DNA of 64,000 nt from Tenggerimyces flavus (lineage in GTDB: Bacteria; Actinomycetota; Actinomycetes; Propionibacteriales; Actinopolymorphaceae), in NCBI RefSeq assembly GCF_016907715.1, contig NZ_JAFBCM010000001.1:8347420-8411419 (forward strand), given 5' to 3'. Within the stretch, counting starts at the first letter, position 1, and the number at the start of each line of letters is the position of its first letter. A program made the translations under genes and the position numbers. Below, in pieces: positions 43,771 through 52,117 of this stretch. Under the pieces are notes generated by a model. The model was given only the letters and a program-made list of their open reading frames with translations. It had not been told where the DNA came from and did no database searches.

Positions 43771-44809
43771 GGCTGTCCTCCCATCCGTTCCCGACACTAC
43801 GCGCGCCGAGCACCGATGCGACCCGCCGTTCGGCGGATTTGACCCGGTCGGAGTCCAACGACCCGGTGCCGCGTACGTCGACGAACGTGGCGAACGCCTC
43901 GGCGGAGGAGTACCGCGGCTCGAACTTCAGGTCCGAACGCATCCGCGCGGTGTCCACGCCCCGGCCATGGGTGAGGAACGCGAGCTGCTCCGGCGTGAAG
44001 TCCGCGAGCCTGGCCTGGCGAAAGGCCTGCCCGAACGCGGTGACGGCGAAGCTCGGCACCGGCAGCGCGGGCCGGCCGGCGCGGCGGATCGCCTGCGACA
44101 GCATGATGATCCCGTCGCCGGCGACGTTGTAGCGGCCGGTCGCGTCGGACAGCGTCGCGAGGATCAACGCGTCGATCAGGTCGTCCTCGTGGGTGAACTG
44201 CAGCCGCGCGTCGAAGCCCATCACGGTCGGGACGACCGGCAGCGTGAAGTAGCGGGTGAGCGGCGTCTCGACGGCCGGGCCCATCACGTTCGCGAACCGC
44301 AGCGTGGTGACGTCGACATCAGGGCGGCGCCGGGCGAAGCCGCGTACGTACCCCTCGACCTCCACCGAGTCCTTCGCGAACCCGCTCCGCGGCAGCGACC
44401 GCGGCTCCATCTCCTCGGTGAACATCGCGGGGTCGCTCGACGAGGCGCCGTACACCGTCGTCGACGACTTCACGATCAGCTTGCGCAGAGACGGGCTCCG
44501 CTGGCAGGCCGCCAGGAGCTGCATCGTCCCGATGACGTTGATCTCCTTCATCGTGGCCCGGCCGCCGGCGTGCAGCGGGGTCGCGATGACGCTCATGTGA
44601 ACGACGGTGTCGACCTCTTCGCGCGCGAGGACGCGCGCGATCACCGGGCTGCGGATGTCCGCCCGGACGAAGTCGGCCGCGCCGAGATCGTGCGGAGGTG
44701 GGATGACGTCGACGCCGACCACGCGGTCAACCCGCGGGTCGGCGGCCAGGAGGCGCGCGAACCTCGCCCCGAGATATCTGGAGCAGCCCGTGACGAGGAC
44801 GACAGGCAT
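43763..44809 (-). CDS. NAD-dependent epimerase/dehydratase (extended SDR)
   Basis: A 348-residue SDR: LVTGCSRYLGARFARLL is the nucleotide-binding motif, DIRSPVIARVL and VVHMSVIATP follow the usual beta strands, and LIVKSSTTVYGAS gives the active-site Ser region. The expected YxxxK is replaced by GFAKDSVE, so catalysis is uncertain. This SDR-PlsC-HTH-bS22 neighbourhood is common in actinobacteria. Starts 12 bases after the bS22 stop. Confidence 0.82.
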
Positions 44810-44821
44810 CTGCCTTGGGGC

Positions 44822-44923
44822 TTACTTGCCCTGGCGGCGGCGCTGGACGCGAGTCTTCTTGAGCAGCTTGCGGTGCTTCTTCTTCGACATACGCTTGCGA
44901 CGCTTCTTGATGACAGAACCCAC
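44822..44923 (-). CDS. 30S ribosomal protein bS22 (AURKAIP1/COX24-domain, 33 residues)
   Basis: A 33-residue, extremely basic peptide starting [19 protein letters not shown] and ending QRRRQGK. It is almost the same as the mycobacterial small-subunit protein bS22, which lies near the decoding centre. GTG 44923 has AGAGGGGAA 6 bases upstream. Many pipelines miss it because of its size. Confidence 0.88.
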   Translation of the reverse strand: MGSVIKKRRKRMSKKKHRKLLKKTRVQRRRQGK

Positions 44924-45055
44924 GCGGATTCCCCTCTACCGGACGCTTGTGCTTCTGACAGTGCCTGATTCGGCGCGGACGCCGAACGTCCGGGAGCTCG
45001 CCAATGTTGGCCCCAAGGCTACCCCGAGGCGCGGGCGCGGGTGGCACCCGCCCGT

Positions 45056-46003
45056 TCACTGACCGTTCGCGACCCGGCGGCCGGTCTCGCTCTGCCAGTA
45101 CAGGACCTCCCGGCCGGACCGCCGGTTCTCGAGCAGGCCGGCGTCGGCGAGGACCCGCAGGTGGTCCGCCACCGTTCCCAGCCCGAGCCCGGTGGTCGCC
45201 ACCAGCGCGGTGGTGCTGATCGGCTCGGCCGCCTCGGCGAGGATGCGTGCCCGCGTCCTGCCGAGCAGCCGCACCAGCGGCTCGGCGAGCGGTTGGTGGT
45301 CGGCGAAGATCCCGGTCACCGGGTACGACACCGCGTACCGGTCCGGCCGCCGCCACGCGAGGCCGACGCCCTTGCGGTGCGCGGCGATGAACATCAGGTC
45401 ACCGCCGCGGACGTCCAGCGGCGGGTACGTGTTGTCGTTCACCTGGATCCGGCCGTCGCCCAGCCAGCGCACGTGCTGGCCGAGCCCCTCGAGCACCCCG
45501 GACCAGCCCAGCTCGCTCAGCCTCGACGTCCGCGAGACGACGTCCGCCCGGAGCACCCGGAGCCGTCGCGGCCAGGTGGGGAGCACGGTCGCGGTCCAGA
45601 CCCAGCGCAGGAACTCCGCGGCCCGTTCGGCCAGGTTGTCGACGGCCAGGGCGGGCAGCAGCGGCGAACGTACGAACGCCAGATCGGCCCGGATGCGGTC
45701 GTCGCCCAGCGCGACCATCGCCGCCAGCTCGTCGTCGAGCTCCTGGTCCGGCGCGAGTGGCGGCATCGTGAGGAAGTCGGCGACCCAGCCCGGCCGGAAC
45801 GCGTTCTCGACGAGCGCCGCCTCGACGTCGTTCTGCGCGAGCCGTTCCCGGAGCGCGGGCAGGTGTTCGCGGTACCAGCCGCGGAACCACGGCTCGACGT
45901 CCGGCGTGAGCAGGATCCGCAGCGCGGCAACGGTCTCGGTCAGCTGGGACGTGCCGAACCGCGCGTTCGCCAGGACATCGGCGTCGACGACGAGCTCGGT
46001 CAC
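45056..46003 (-). CDS. ArsR-type winged-helix regulator with DUF5937-like N-terminal domain
   Basis: A 315-residue protein. Residues about 1-235 form a helical domain of unknown ligand (TELVVDADVLANARFG, later VNDNTYPPLDVRGGDLMFI); the C-terminus is an ArsR-like winged helix (LLGRTRARILAEAAEPISTT, GLGLGTVADHLRVLADAGL). The plan matches DUF5937-containing regulators. No metal-binding cysteines are seen. GTG 46003 is used because the family sequence starts there. Confidence 0.75.
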   Translation of the reverse strand: MTELVVDADVLANARFGTSQLTETVAALRILLTPDVEPWFRGWYREHLPALRERLAQNDVEAALVENAFRPGWVADFLTMPPLAPDQELDDELAAMVALGDDRIRADLAFVRSPLLPALAVDNLAERAAEFLRWVWTATVLPTWPRRLRVLRADVVSRTSRLSELGWSGVLEGLGQHVRWLGDGRIQVNDNTYPPLDVRGGDLMFIAAHRKGVGLAWRRPDRYAVSYPVTGIFADHQPLAEPLVRLLGRTRARILAEAAEPISTTALVATTGLGLGTVADHLRVLADAGLLENRRSGREVLYWQSETGRRVANGQ

Positions 46004-46121
46004 TGTGCTAGTCCTGTTTGTCGCAGCTCCGGCTCGCTCAGTTTCGCTGCACGCCACGGCCTACAGGGCGGCATCCCGATGTTCACTTGGGGCTTCCTCG
46101 ACGAGGCCGGACTGCGATGAG

Positions 46122-46361
46122 CTAACCGGCTTGGTAGAAGGAGTCCCGCAGGTAGTCGTGGACGGCACGCTCCGGGATGCGGAACGAGCGGCCGACCTGG
46201 TGCGCCGGCAGCTCACCGGCGTGCACGAGTCGGTACACCGTCATCTTCGATACCCGCATCGCAGCGGCGACCTCGGCGACCGTCAGGAAGCGCGCCTCGG
46301 AGATCGGACCACCGCCGCCAGCCGGGCGGTCCGGACGTTCTGGTGAAGCCATTGGGGCCAC
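46122..46361 (-). CDS. small helix-turn-helix (MerR/excisionase-type) DNA-binding protein
   Basis: A 79-residue protein with one HTH_17 domain: LTVAEVAAAMRVSKMTVYRLVHAGELPAHQVGR, then FRIPERAVHDYLRDS. This small regulator is conserved in actinomycetes next to the SDR/PlsC/bS22 genes. GTG 46361 has GAAGG nearby; ATG 46352 is an alternative start. Confidence 0.82.
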   Translation of the reverse strand: MAPMASPERPDRPAGGGGPISEARFLTVAEVAAAMRVSKMTVYRLVHAGELPAHQVGRSFRIPERAVHDYLRDSFYQAG

Positions 46362-46520
46362 CGTGCCTTCGCCTCACATGACGTGCTCCGGCTTCCCCGC
46401 CGGAGCCCTCGCGCCCGGGCCTTCGCAGGTACGTGCGTGAGGGGAGAGTAGTGCCAGATGGGGCGCGTGGGGAAGGGGTTGCGGCGTGAGCAATTCCGGC
46501 AAGCGACCTTGCGGTCACGC

Positions 46521-47705
46521 TCAGTAGCTGGGATCGAGGCCCAGTCCGGGGAACGATGCCGTCCGCGTCGCGATGATCGCCCGGTCCACCGGGTCGGCCG
46601 GGTCGTACCCCGACGACCAGTCCCGGTACGCCGCCGAGCATCCGTCGGTCATGGACAGCGGCGCCGGCCGACCGAACAGCCGCTGCACCAGCTCGCGCCA
46701 CCCCGGCGGCGTCGGCGTCTCGGGGTCGACCGGCGCCCCGCCCACGATCGAGAGCAGGTGCGTCCACACCCGCGGCACCACCGACGCGATCGCGTACCCG
46801 CCACCGCCCGTCGCCACCCAGCGCCCCTCGCACAGCTGATGCGCGAGCTCGTGCACGGCGAGGTACGCCGCCCGCTGCCCGTCGACCGACAGTGCGAGGT
46901 GCGCGAGCGGGTCGTCCACGTGGCTGTCGCAGCCGTGCTGGCTCACGATCACGGTCGGTTCGAACGCCTCGAGCAGCTGGGGCACGACCGCGTGGAACGC
47001 CCGCAGCCAGCCCGCGTCGGCGGTGTTCTCCGGCAGCGCGAGGTTCACCGCCATGCCCTCGGCCGCCGGTCCGCCTGTCTCGGACGGGAAGCCGGTGACG
47101 TACGGGAACAGCGTCCGCGGCGACTCGTGCACCGAGATCGTCAGCACCCGCGGCTCGTCGTAGAAGACGTCCTGCACGCCGTCGCCGTGGTGGACGTCGA
47201 GGTCGACGTACGCCACGCGCGGGCAGCCATTGTCGAGCAGCCACTGGATCGCGACCGCGGGGTCGTTGTAGACGCAGAACCCACTTGCCGCGCCGGGCAT
47301 CGCGTGGTGCAGCCCGCCGGCGATGTTCGCGGCGTGCAGCACCTCGCCCTCCCAGACCGAGCGTGCGGCCTCGACGCTCGCGCCGACGATGTGCGCGGAG
47401 ACCTCGTGCATGCCCTCGAACGTGGGGTTGTCGGAGCTGCCCAGCCCGACCGAGAGGTCGAGCAGCGACGGGTCCTCGCTGCTGCGCCTGACCGCCTCGA
47501 TGTACGCCTTGTCGTGCACGGTCGCGACCAGGTCGTCGGACGCCATGGGCGCCTTGACCGTCGGCAGACCGTTCGGCCCGAGGACGCCCAGCTCTTTCGC
47601 GAGCTCGACGGTGAGCCGGACCCGGATCGGCGCGAGCGGATGGCCAGGTCCGAAGTCGTACGCGGTCAGGCTCTCGTCATACACCAGTCGCGCACTGCCC
47701 GCCAC
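46521..47705 (-). CDS. acuC: AcuC-type histone deacetylase superfamily protein
   Basis: A 394-residue zinc deacetylase-fold enzyme. Motifs: GLHHAMPGAASGFCVYNDPAVA (catalytic His pair), YVDLDVHHGDGVQ (zinc Asp and His) and ATGGGGYA near the C-terminus. In Bacillus AcuC removes acetyl groups from acetyl-CoA synthetase. GTG 47705 has GGAGG 7 bases upstream and gives a family-like length; a start at 47729 would add eight residues. Confidence 0.88.
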   Translation of the reverse strand: MAGSARLVYDESLTAYDFGPGHPLAPIRVRLTVELAKELGVLGPNGLPTVKAPMASDDLVATVHDKAYIEAVRRSSEDPSLLDLSVGLGSSDNPTFEGMHEVSAHIVGASVEAARSVWEGEVLHAANIAGGLHHAMPGAASGFCVYNDPAVAIQWLLDNGCPRVAYVDLDVHHGDGVQDVFYDEPRVLTISVHESPRTLFPYVTGFPSETGGPAAEGMAVNLALPENTADAGWLRAFHAVVPQLLEAFEPTVIVSQHGCDSHVDDPLAHLALSVDGQRAAYLAVHELAHQLCEGRWVATGGGGYAIASVVPRVWTHLLSIVGGAPVDPETPTPPGWRELVQRLFGRPAPLSMTDGCSAAYRDWSSGYDPADPVDRAIIATRTASFPGLGLDPSY

Positions 47706-47789
47706 GCGCCCACCTCCCTCGGTCCGCAAGTCCTCACATCATGCTTCCCCAGCCACCGCATCCGGAACCCGGCCCGTAGCCTCGCGCGG

Positions 47790-48365
47790 GTGAACGTAGA
47801 AGTCAGGTTGCTGCTCGGCGGCCACTCACCGGTCACCGGAGACCTCCATCGGTACGAACGCGACGAGTCCGGCGAGGTCCAGGAGATCGTCGAGCCGGAC
47901 ACCAGGGTGATCCGATGGGACGAGCTCCCGGCGGTGACGGTCGACGCTACTGACGACCGACCGTTGCGCGAGGTCTTCGAGGAGGCGTTCGCGCTCTTCC
48001 AGCGCGACCAGGGCCTCGCCTATCACTTCGGCCACCACCAGATGATCCTGTTCGACCTGTACGAGCCGGGCTTCGAGGAGAACGTCCTGACCGGTACAGC
48101 GAGCGAGCAGGTCGCGCAGTGGCATCGGCAGGGCATCCACGACCCGAGGCAGATCCGCACCTTCCTCGCCCTGCGCCACGAGTGGACACCCGCTCAGGCC
48201 GGCAAGCTCCTCAGCCTGGACGACGACTCGGCGGCGCGACTGCTGAAGGCGATGGGCTACCTCCAGCTGGACACCGGGCTGTACGTCCTCGGCCAGACCG
48301 AGGAAGCCAAGGCAGAGCGCGAGGACTGGAAGCGGGCGGAGCGGCAAGCCGAGCGCGACGCATAG
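47790..48365 (+). CDS. hypothetical protein of unknown function
   Basis: A 191-residue soluble protein, acidic at the C-terminus. An N-terminal beta-like part (VEVRLLLGGHSPVTGDLHRY) is followed by helices, including FEEAFALFQRDQGLAYHFGH and LALRHEWTPAQAGKLL, the latter resembling a degenerate helix-turn-helix. I do not recognise a family. GTG 47790 is the first start that preserves the N-terminal strand. It ends exactly where repeat copy D begins. Confidence 0.6.
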   Translation: MNVEVRLLLGGHSPVTGDLHRYERDESGEVQEIVEPDTRVIRWDELPAVTVDATDDRPLREVFEEAFALFQRDQGLAYHFGHHQMILFDLYEPGFEENVLTGTASEQVAQWHRQGIHDPRQIRTFLALRHEWTPAQAGKLLSLDDDSAARLLKAMGYLQLDTGLYVLGQTEEAKAEREDWKRAERQAERDA

Positions 48366-48643
48366 GCTCGATCTTTCGTCCGGCGGTGGGTTCGACCGGT
48401 CCGCCGCGCCCCGCCCCGCCCAGTGCAAATGATCATGTTTACATGATCATTTGCCCCTTTACGTGGGGTGGACGCCAGGTAGAGCGGCCACTGGCCGGGT
48501 AAGGCGACCACGACACGCTTCGCCAACGGAGTGCCTCCCCCGCCCAGCTCACTCGAGACGGCGCCCCCCGTCTCCCCAGCAGGACAAGCACGTCCGGCTT
48601 TCCCAGGCCACTGTCGCCCACCAACACCCGAAATCCCGAGGCC
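48366..48643. repeat. dispersed palindromic repeat, copy D (long form)
   Basis: About 278 bases. It starts CTCGATCTTTCGTCCGGCGG, holds the core palindrome at 48428-48451 (loop TTTA), the inverted pair CTTTACGTGG/CCAGGTAGAG (48457-48484) and GGCCGGGTAAGGCGACCACG, and ends CCACCAACACCCGAAATCCC. Copy E matches it along this whole length. It fills the gap between convergent genes. Confidence 0.88.
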
Positions 48644-48649
48644 AGCGGT

Positions 48650-49633
48650 TCAGCCCACGCCCATCGCCTCCTTGGCTGCCGCGAGGTAGGGCGTGCCGAG
48701 GTCGCGGGCACGGTCGGCGCCGGCGGCGAGGATCGCGTCGACCGCGGCGGGGTCCTTCGCGAGGTCGGCGTACGACTTCTGCAACGGCTCCAGCACCGCG
48801 ACCACCGCGTCGGCCGTGTCGCGCTTGAGCTGGCCGTACGACGCGTACCGCGCCGCCACCGTCTCGACGGACTCCTCTCCGGTCGCGGCCGCGAGGATCT
48901 CCAGCAGGTTCGTCAACCCCGGCTTGCCATCGCGGTCGACACGGACGACGCCATCGGAGTCGGTCACCGCGCGCCGCATCTTGCGCCGCACGACGTCGGG
49001 CGGGTCGAGCAGCCTGATCTGACCGAGCGAGTCGTCCGACGTCGACTTCATCATCTTCTTGGTCGGCTCCTGCAGGTCCATCACGCGCGCCGCGACGGCG
49101 GCGTCCATCATCTCGGGGACGACGAACACCTCGCCGTACGTCCGGTTGAACCGCACCGCGAGGTCGCGGGTCAGCTCCACGTGCTGCTTCTGGTCGTCGC
49201 CGACCGGCACGTGCGTCGTTCCGTACAGCAGGATGTCGGCCGCCATCAGCGCCGGGTACGTGAGCAGCGACGCCCGCGTCTTCGGTCTGCCGCGGCCCTT
49301 CTCCTTGTACTGGATCATCCGCTGCAGTTCGCCGACGTACGCCGTGCACTCCATCAGGTAGGTGAGCTCGGCGTGCAGCGCGCCGACCGCACTTTGTCGT
49401 ACGACCACGCATACGTCGGGATCGAGGCCGGCGGCGAGATAGAGCGTCGCCGCCTCGCGGGTCAGCTCGCGGAGTCGGTCGGGTGAGTGCTCGACGGTCA
49501 TCGCGTGCAGGTCGACGATCGAGAACACGCACAGCGCCTCGTGCTGCAGGTCGACGAACCGGCCGAGGGCGCCGAGGTAGTTGCCGAGGGTGAGGTGTCC
49601 GGTCGGCTTGATGCCGGAGAAGATCGTGCGCAT
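48650..49633 (-). CDS. trpS: tryptophanyl-tRNA synthetase, with KMMKS in place of KMSKS
   Basis: A 327-residue class Ic synthetase. The HIGH-equivalent is PTGHLTLGNYLG (residues 10-21) and the second signature is KMMKS (193-197), a variant of KMSKS. VPVGDDQKQHVELTRDLAVRF and the final LLEILAA segment are typical. Streptomyces has an auxiliary, indolmycin-resistant TrpRS controlled by attenuation; the leader peptide with two Trp codons upstream (49741-49779) indicates that this copy belongs to that kind. GAAGGAG precedes ATG 49633. Confidence 0.9.
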   Translation of the reverse strand: MRTIFSGIKPTGHLTLGNYLGALGRFVDLQHEALCVFSIVDLHAMTVEHSPDRLRELTREAATLYLAAGLDPDVCVVVRQSAVGALHAELTYLMECTAYVGELQRMIQYKEKGRGRPKTRASLLTYPALMAADILLYGTTHVPVGDDQKQHVELTRDLAVRFNRTYGEVFVVPEMMDAAVAARVMDLQEPTKKMMKSTSDDSLGQIRLLDPPDVVRRKMRRAVTDSDGVVRVDRDGKPGLTNLLEILAAATGEESVETVAARYASYGQLKRDTADAVVAVLEPLQKSYADLAKDPAAVDAILAAGADRARDLGTPYLAAAKEAMGVG

Positions 49634-49698
49634 GGTTTCTGTGCTCCTTCGTGGCTCTGGAGATGGAGCCGCCCTGAGCAGAGGGCACACATGCGAAA

Positions 49699-49718
49699 GC
49701 CGCCCTCGTCAGGGCGGC
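49699..49718 (-). terminator. attenuator terminator of trpS
   Basis: On the minus strand GCCGCCCT and AGGGCGGC pair around a four-base loop, followed by TTTC. The first arm can instead pair with GGGCGG at 49733-49740, giving the antiterminator. Confidence 0.7.
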
Positions 49719-49732
49719 AGCACAACGCGAGG

Positions 49733-49751
49733 GGACCGCCCTAGGCGGTCC
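49733..49751 (-). promoter_or_regulatory. segment 1:2 hairpin of the trpS attenuator
   Basis: GGACCGCC and GGCGGTCC pair around the leader stop codon. Segment 1 overlaps the last codons of the leader peptide just after the two Trp codons, so a ribosome stalled there would free segment 2 to form the antiterminator. Confidence 0.65.
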
Positions 49752-49779
49752 ACCAACCAAGCTGGCAAACGTTGCGCAT
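49741..49779 (-). CDS. trpS leader peptide with tandem Trp codons
   Basis: A 12-codon ORF, MRNVCQLGWWTA, ends inside the attenuator. Two adjacent Trp codons lie directly before segment 1, the classic arrangement for ribosome-mediated attenuation: low Trp-tRNA stalls the ribosome and lets transcription continue into trpS. A GAGG lies 13 bases upstream of the ATG, rather far for a Shine-Dalgarno. Confidence 0.72.
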   Translation of the reverse strand: MRNVCQLGWWTA

Positions 49780-49833
49780 GCAATGAGCATAACCTCTGGC
49801 GGACCCGGGCGCAGCCCTGCGAACATGCCGCCC

Positions 49834-50334
49834 ATGGTGGAGATCAGGCAGGTCGAACTCGACGGCTGGCGCGAGCTGCGCGACGTACGGCTGGCGGCGT
49901 TGCTCGACGCGCCGACGGCGTTCGGGTCGACGTACGAGGACTCGGTCGCGCGGTCCGACGAGCAGTGGCAGAAGCGGCTCGAGGCCGGACCGATGTTCAT
50001 CGCGTACCTCGACGGCAAGGCGATCGGCCTGTCCGGCGGCTTCGTCGAGGAGGACGGCAGCTACGAGCTCGTGTCGATGTGGGTCGACCCGGTAGCGCGC
50101 GGCAAGCGGGTGGCCGAGCAGCTCGTGAACGTCGTCGCCGCCTGGGCTCGCGGCCTCGGCGCCGCGCGGCTCCATCTGTGGGTGACCGACGGCAACGAGT
50201 CCGCGCAGCGGCTGTACGAGCGCCTTGGTTTCACCTACACCGGCGAACGCCAGGAGCTGCCGTCGAACCCGCAGCTCACCGAGGTGGGGATGGCGATGCC
50301 GCTGCAGCTCAGCGAGGACGCCGCGCGCCCGTAA
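49834..50334 (+). CDS. GNAT family N-acetyltransferase
   Basis: A 166-residue GNAT: ELVSMWVDPVARGKRVAEQLV holds the acetyl-CoA pyrophosphate loop (motif A), and ESAQRLYERLGFTYTGERQ is motif B. The substrate is unknown. ATG 49834 is chosen where family sequence begins (VEIRQVELDGW); starts at 49825 and 49783 exist. Its 3' end overlaps the next, convergent gene by 26 bases. Confidence 0.85.
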   Translation: MVEIRQVELDGWRELRDVRLAALLDAPTAFGSTYEDSVARSDEQWQKRLEAGPMFIAYLDGKAIGLSGGFVEEDGSYELVSMWVDPVARGKRVAEQLVNVVAAWARGLGAARLHLWVTDGNESAQRLYERLGFTYTGERQELPSNPQLTEVGMAMPLQLSEDAARP

Positions 50335-51286
50335 GGCCCTCGATCCGGTCGATGCGGTTGGTCCAGATGCCACCGGTGTAGCCGTCGGGCAGCCTCTCGA
50401 GGTCGGCGGCGGAGTCGAAGCCGCCGGAGAACTCGTCGCCGCCGCGGACCAGATAGCCGTACGTGTCGGCCTGCTTCATGCGCTCGAGGAACCTGTTCGG
50501 CCAGCCCCACAGCCATGGCGCGAGGTTGTCGGGGAGATGCAGCTGGGTATGGCGGCAGGCCTTCGGGACGTACCCGCTCCAGCCGGTGCCGAGGTACGGG
50601 AGCAGGCAGGCCTTCATCGTGGCCTTCGACATCACGCGCAGGTCCGGCAGCCGCTTGGCCAGCTCCGCGATCGGCCGGTCGCCGCCGTAGACCGCCAGCC
50701 TCGCTCGCCTGTCGGGCGGGAGCTTCGCGAGCCTCTCCCCGAGGGCGCGGCCTTCGGAGGGGTCGTCGCTCTTCACATGCAGGAGGAGGTTCTTGCCGTC
50801 GAACGTTTCGAGTACCTCGTCGAGGGTGGGCATGAGGCCGATTCCCTTGCCCCTGAACGGGAAAGTCTTGCCGCCGTCGGCCGTGTAGCCGTACCCGACA
50901 TCGAGCTTGCGAAGCTCGTCGAGCGTGTGGTCGCGCGTCACGCCGTTGCCGTTCGTACGGCAGTCGACCGTCCAGTCGTGGAAGACCGCGAACCGTTCGT
51001 CCTTGGTGGGTTGGAGATCGAGCTCGACGACATCCGCGCCGGCGTCGAACGCGGCACGCATGGAGGCGATCGTGTTCTCGAGGTACGGGTGCTCGGGCGG
51101 GTGGATCCGTTCGGCCGTACAGGTGTCGTTCTCCACCCCGGCGAGGTCGAACGTCTGCGCCATCCCTCGGTGCGCCAACAGCCGCGGCTCCTCGTCCGGC
51201 GGACTCGCGAGCAACGACGTGTTCGCGACCCACGCCAGCACCAGCAGCCCCGCGACGACGACCGCGGCGACTCGCCGCTTGCTCAT
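50309..51286 (-). CDS. glycerophosphodiester phosphodiesterase family protein, exported
   Basis: A 325-residue protein with an N-terminal signal anchor (RRVAAVVVAGLLVLAWVA). GDPD motifs are clear: LLAHRGM, PENT-like YLENTIASMRAAFDAGAD, VELDLQPTKDERFAVFHDWTVDCRTNG. Expected to hydrolyse glycerophosphodiesters or related diesters outside the cell. It lies 12 bases upstream of proC on the same strand. Confidence 0.88.
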   Translation of the reverse strand: MSKRRVAAVVVAGLLVLAWVANTSLLASPPDEEPRLLAHRGMAQTFDLAGVENDTCTAERIHPPEHPYLENTIASMRAAFDAGADVVELDLQPTKDERFAVFHDWTVDCRTNGNGVTRDHTLDELRKLDVGYGYTADGGKTFPFRGKGIGLMPTLDEVLETFDGKNLLLHVKSDDPSEGRALGERLAKLPPDRRARLAVYGGDRPIAELAKRLPDLRVMSKATMKACLLPYLGTGWSGYVPKACRHTQLHLPDNLAPWLWGWPNRFLERMKQADTYGYLVRGGDEFSGGFDSAADLERLPDGYTGGIWTNRIDRIEGLTGARRPR

Positions 51287-51298
51287 CGAGACAAGGGC

Positions 51299-52117
51299 TC
51301 AGTCGACGGAGGCGGCGAGCTGGCGGGCGCGGTCGCGGGCGGCTTCGATGGCGTCGAGGAAGGCGGCGCGGACGCGGTGGTTCTCCAGCTCGCGGATCGC
51401 GCTGGTCGTCGTACCACCCGGCGACGTGACCGCCTCGCGCAACGCGACCGGGCGGTCGCCGGACTCGCGCATCATCAGCGCCGCGCCGAGGGCGGTCTGG
51501 ACGACGAGGTCGTGCGCGACCTGGCGCGGTAGGCCGAGCAGGATCCCGGCGTCGGTCATCGCCTCGACGAGGTAGAAGAAGTACGCCGGACCCGACCCCG
51601 ACAGCGCGGTCACGGCGTCCTGCTGCGACTCCGGCACGCGAAGCGTTTTCCCCAGCGGGCTGAGCATTTCCTCGGTGAGTTCGAGGTGCTGCGCGGTCGC
51701 GTGGGAGCCCGCGGAGATCGCCGACATCGCCTCGTCGACGAGCGCGGGCGTGTTGGACATGACGCGTACGACCGGCGTCTCGTCCGGCAGCCGCTTCTCG
51801 AAGAACGAGGTCGGCAGGCCGGCGCAGAGCGAGACGACGAGCTTGCCCGCGGGCACCTTCGGGCCGATCTCGGCGAGCAGCGTCGGCGCGTCCTGCGGCT
51901 TGACCGCGATCACCAGCACGTCCGCCGCCTGCGCGGCCTCGACGTTGCCGAGCACCTCGATGCCGTACTGCGTGCGCAACTGCTCGGCGCGGTCCTCGCG
52001 GCGTGCAGTAGCGACCAGCTCGCCCGCCGGCCAACCCGCGCGGAGCAGGCCGGACAGAATGGTCTCGCCCATCTTGCCGGCGCCGATGACAGCGACCTTG
52101 TGCACTCCGGGGTTCAT
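51299..52117 (-). CDS. proC: pyrroline-5-carboxylate reductase ProC
   Basis: A 272-residue enzyme reducing pyrroline-5-carboxylate to proline. NAD(P)-binding motif VAVIGAGKMGETILSGLL at the start, conserved VRVMSNTPALV, and the C-terminal signature SGSGPAYFFYLVEAMTDAG with VTSPGGTTTSAI. ATG 52117 overlaps the proline dehydrogenase TGA by four bases: synthesis and breakdown genes are translationally coupled here. Confidence 0.94.
   Translation of the reverse strand: MNPGVHKVAVIGAGKMGETILSGLLRAGWPAGELVATARREDRAEQLRTQYGIEVLGNVEAAQAADVLVIAVKPQDAPTLLAEIGPKVPAGKLVVSLCAGLPTSFFEKRLPDETPVVRVMSNTPALVDEAMSAISAGSHATAQHLELTEEMLSPLGKTLRVPESQQDAVTALSGSGPAYFFYLVEAMTDAGILLGLPRQVAHDLVVQTALGAALMMRESGDRPVALREAVTSPGGTTTSAIRELENHRVRAAFLDAIEAARDRARQLAASVD

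Noticed and set aside
48439-48711. ORF containing LASGFRVLVGDSGLGKP, similar to one near 56366
   Set aside because: The similarity comes from the shared repeat D/E at the DNA level; frames differ in completeness and end in the repeat palindrome, so it is not a conserved protein.
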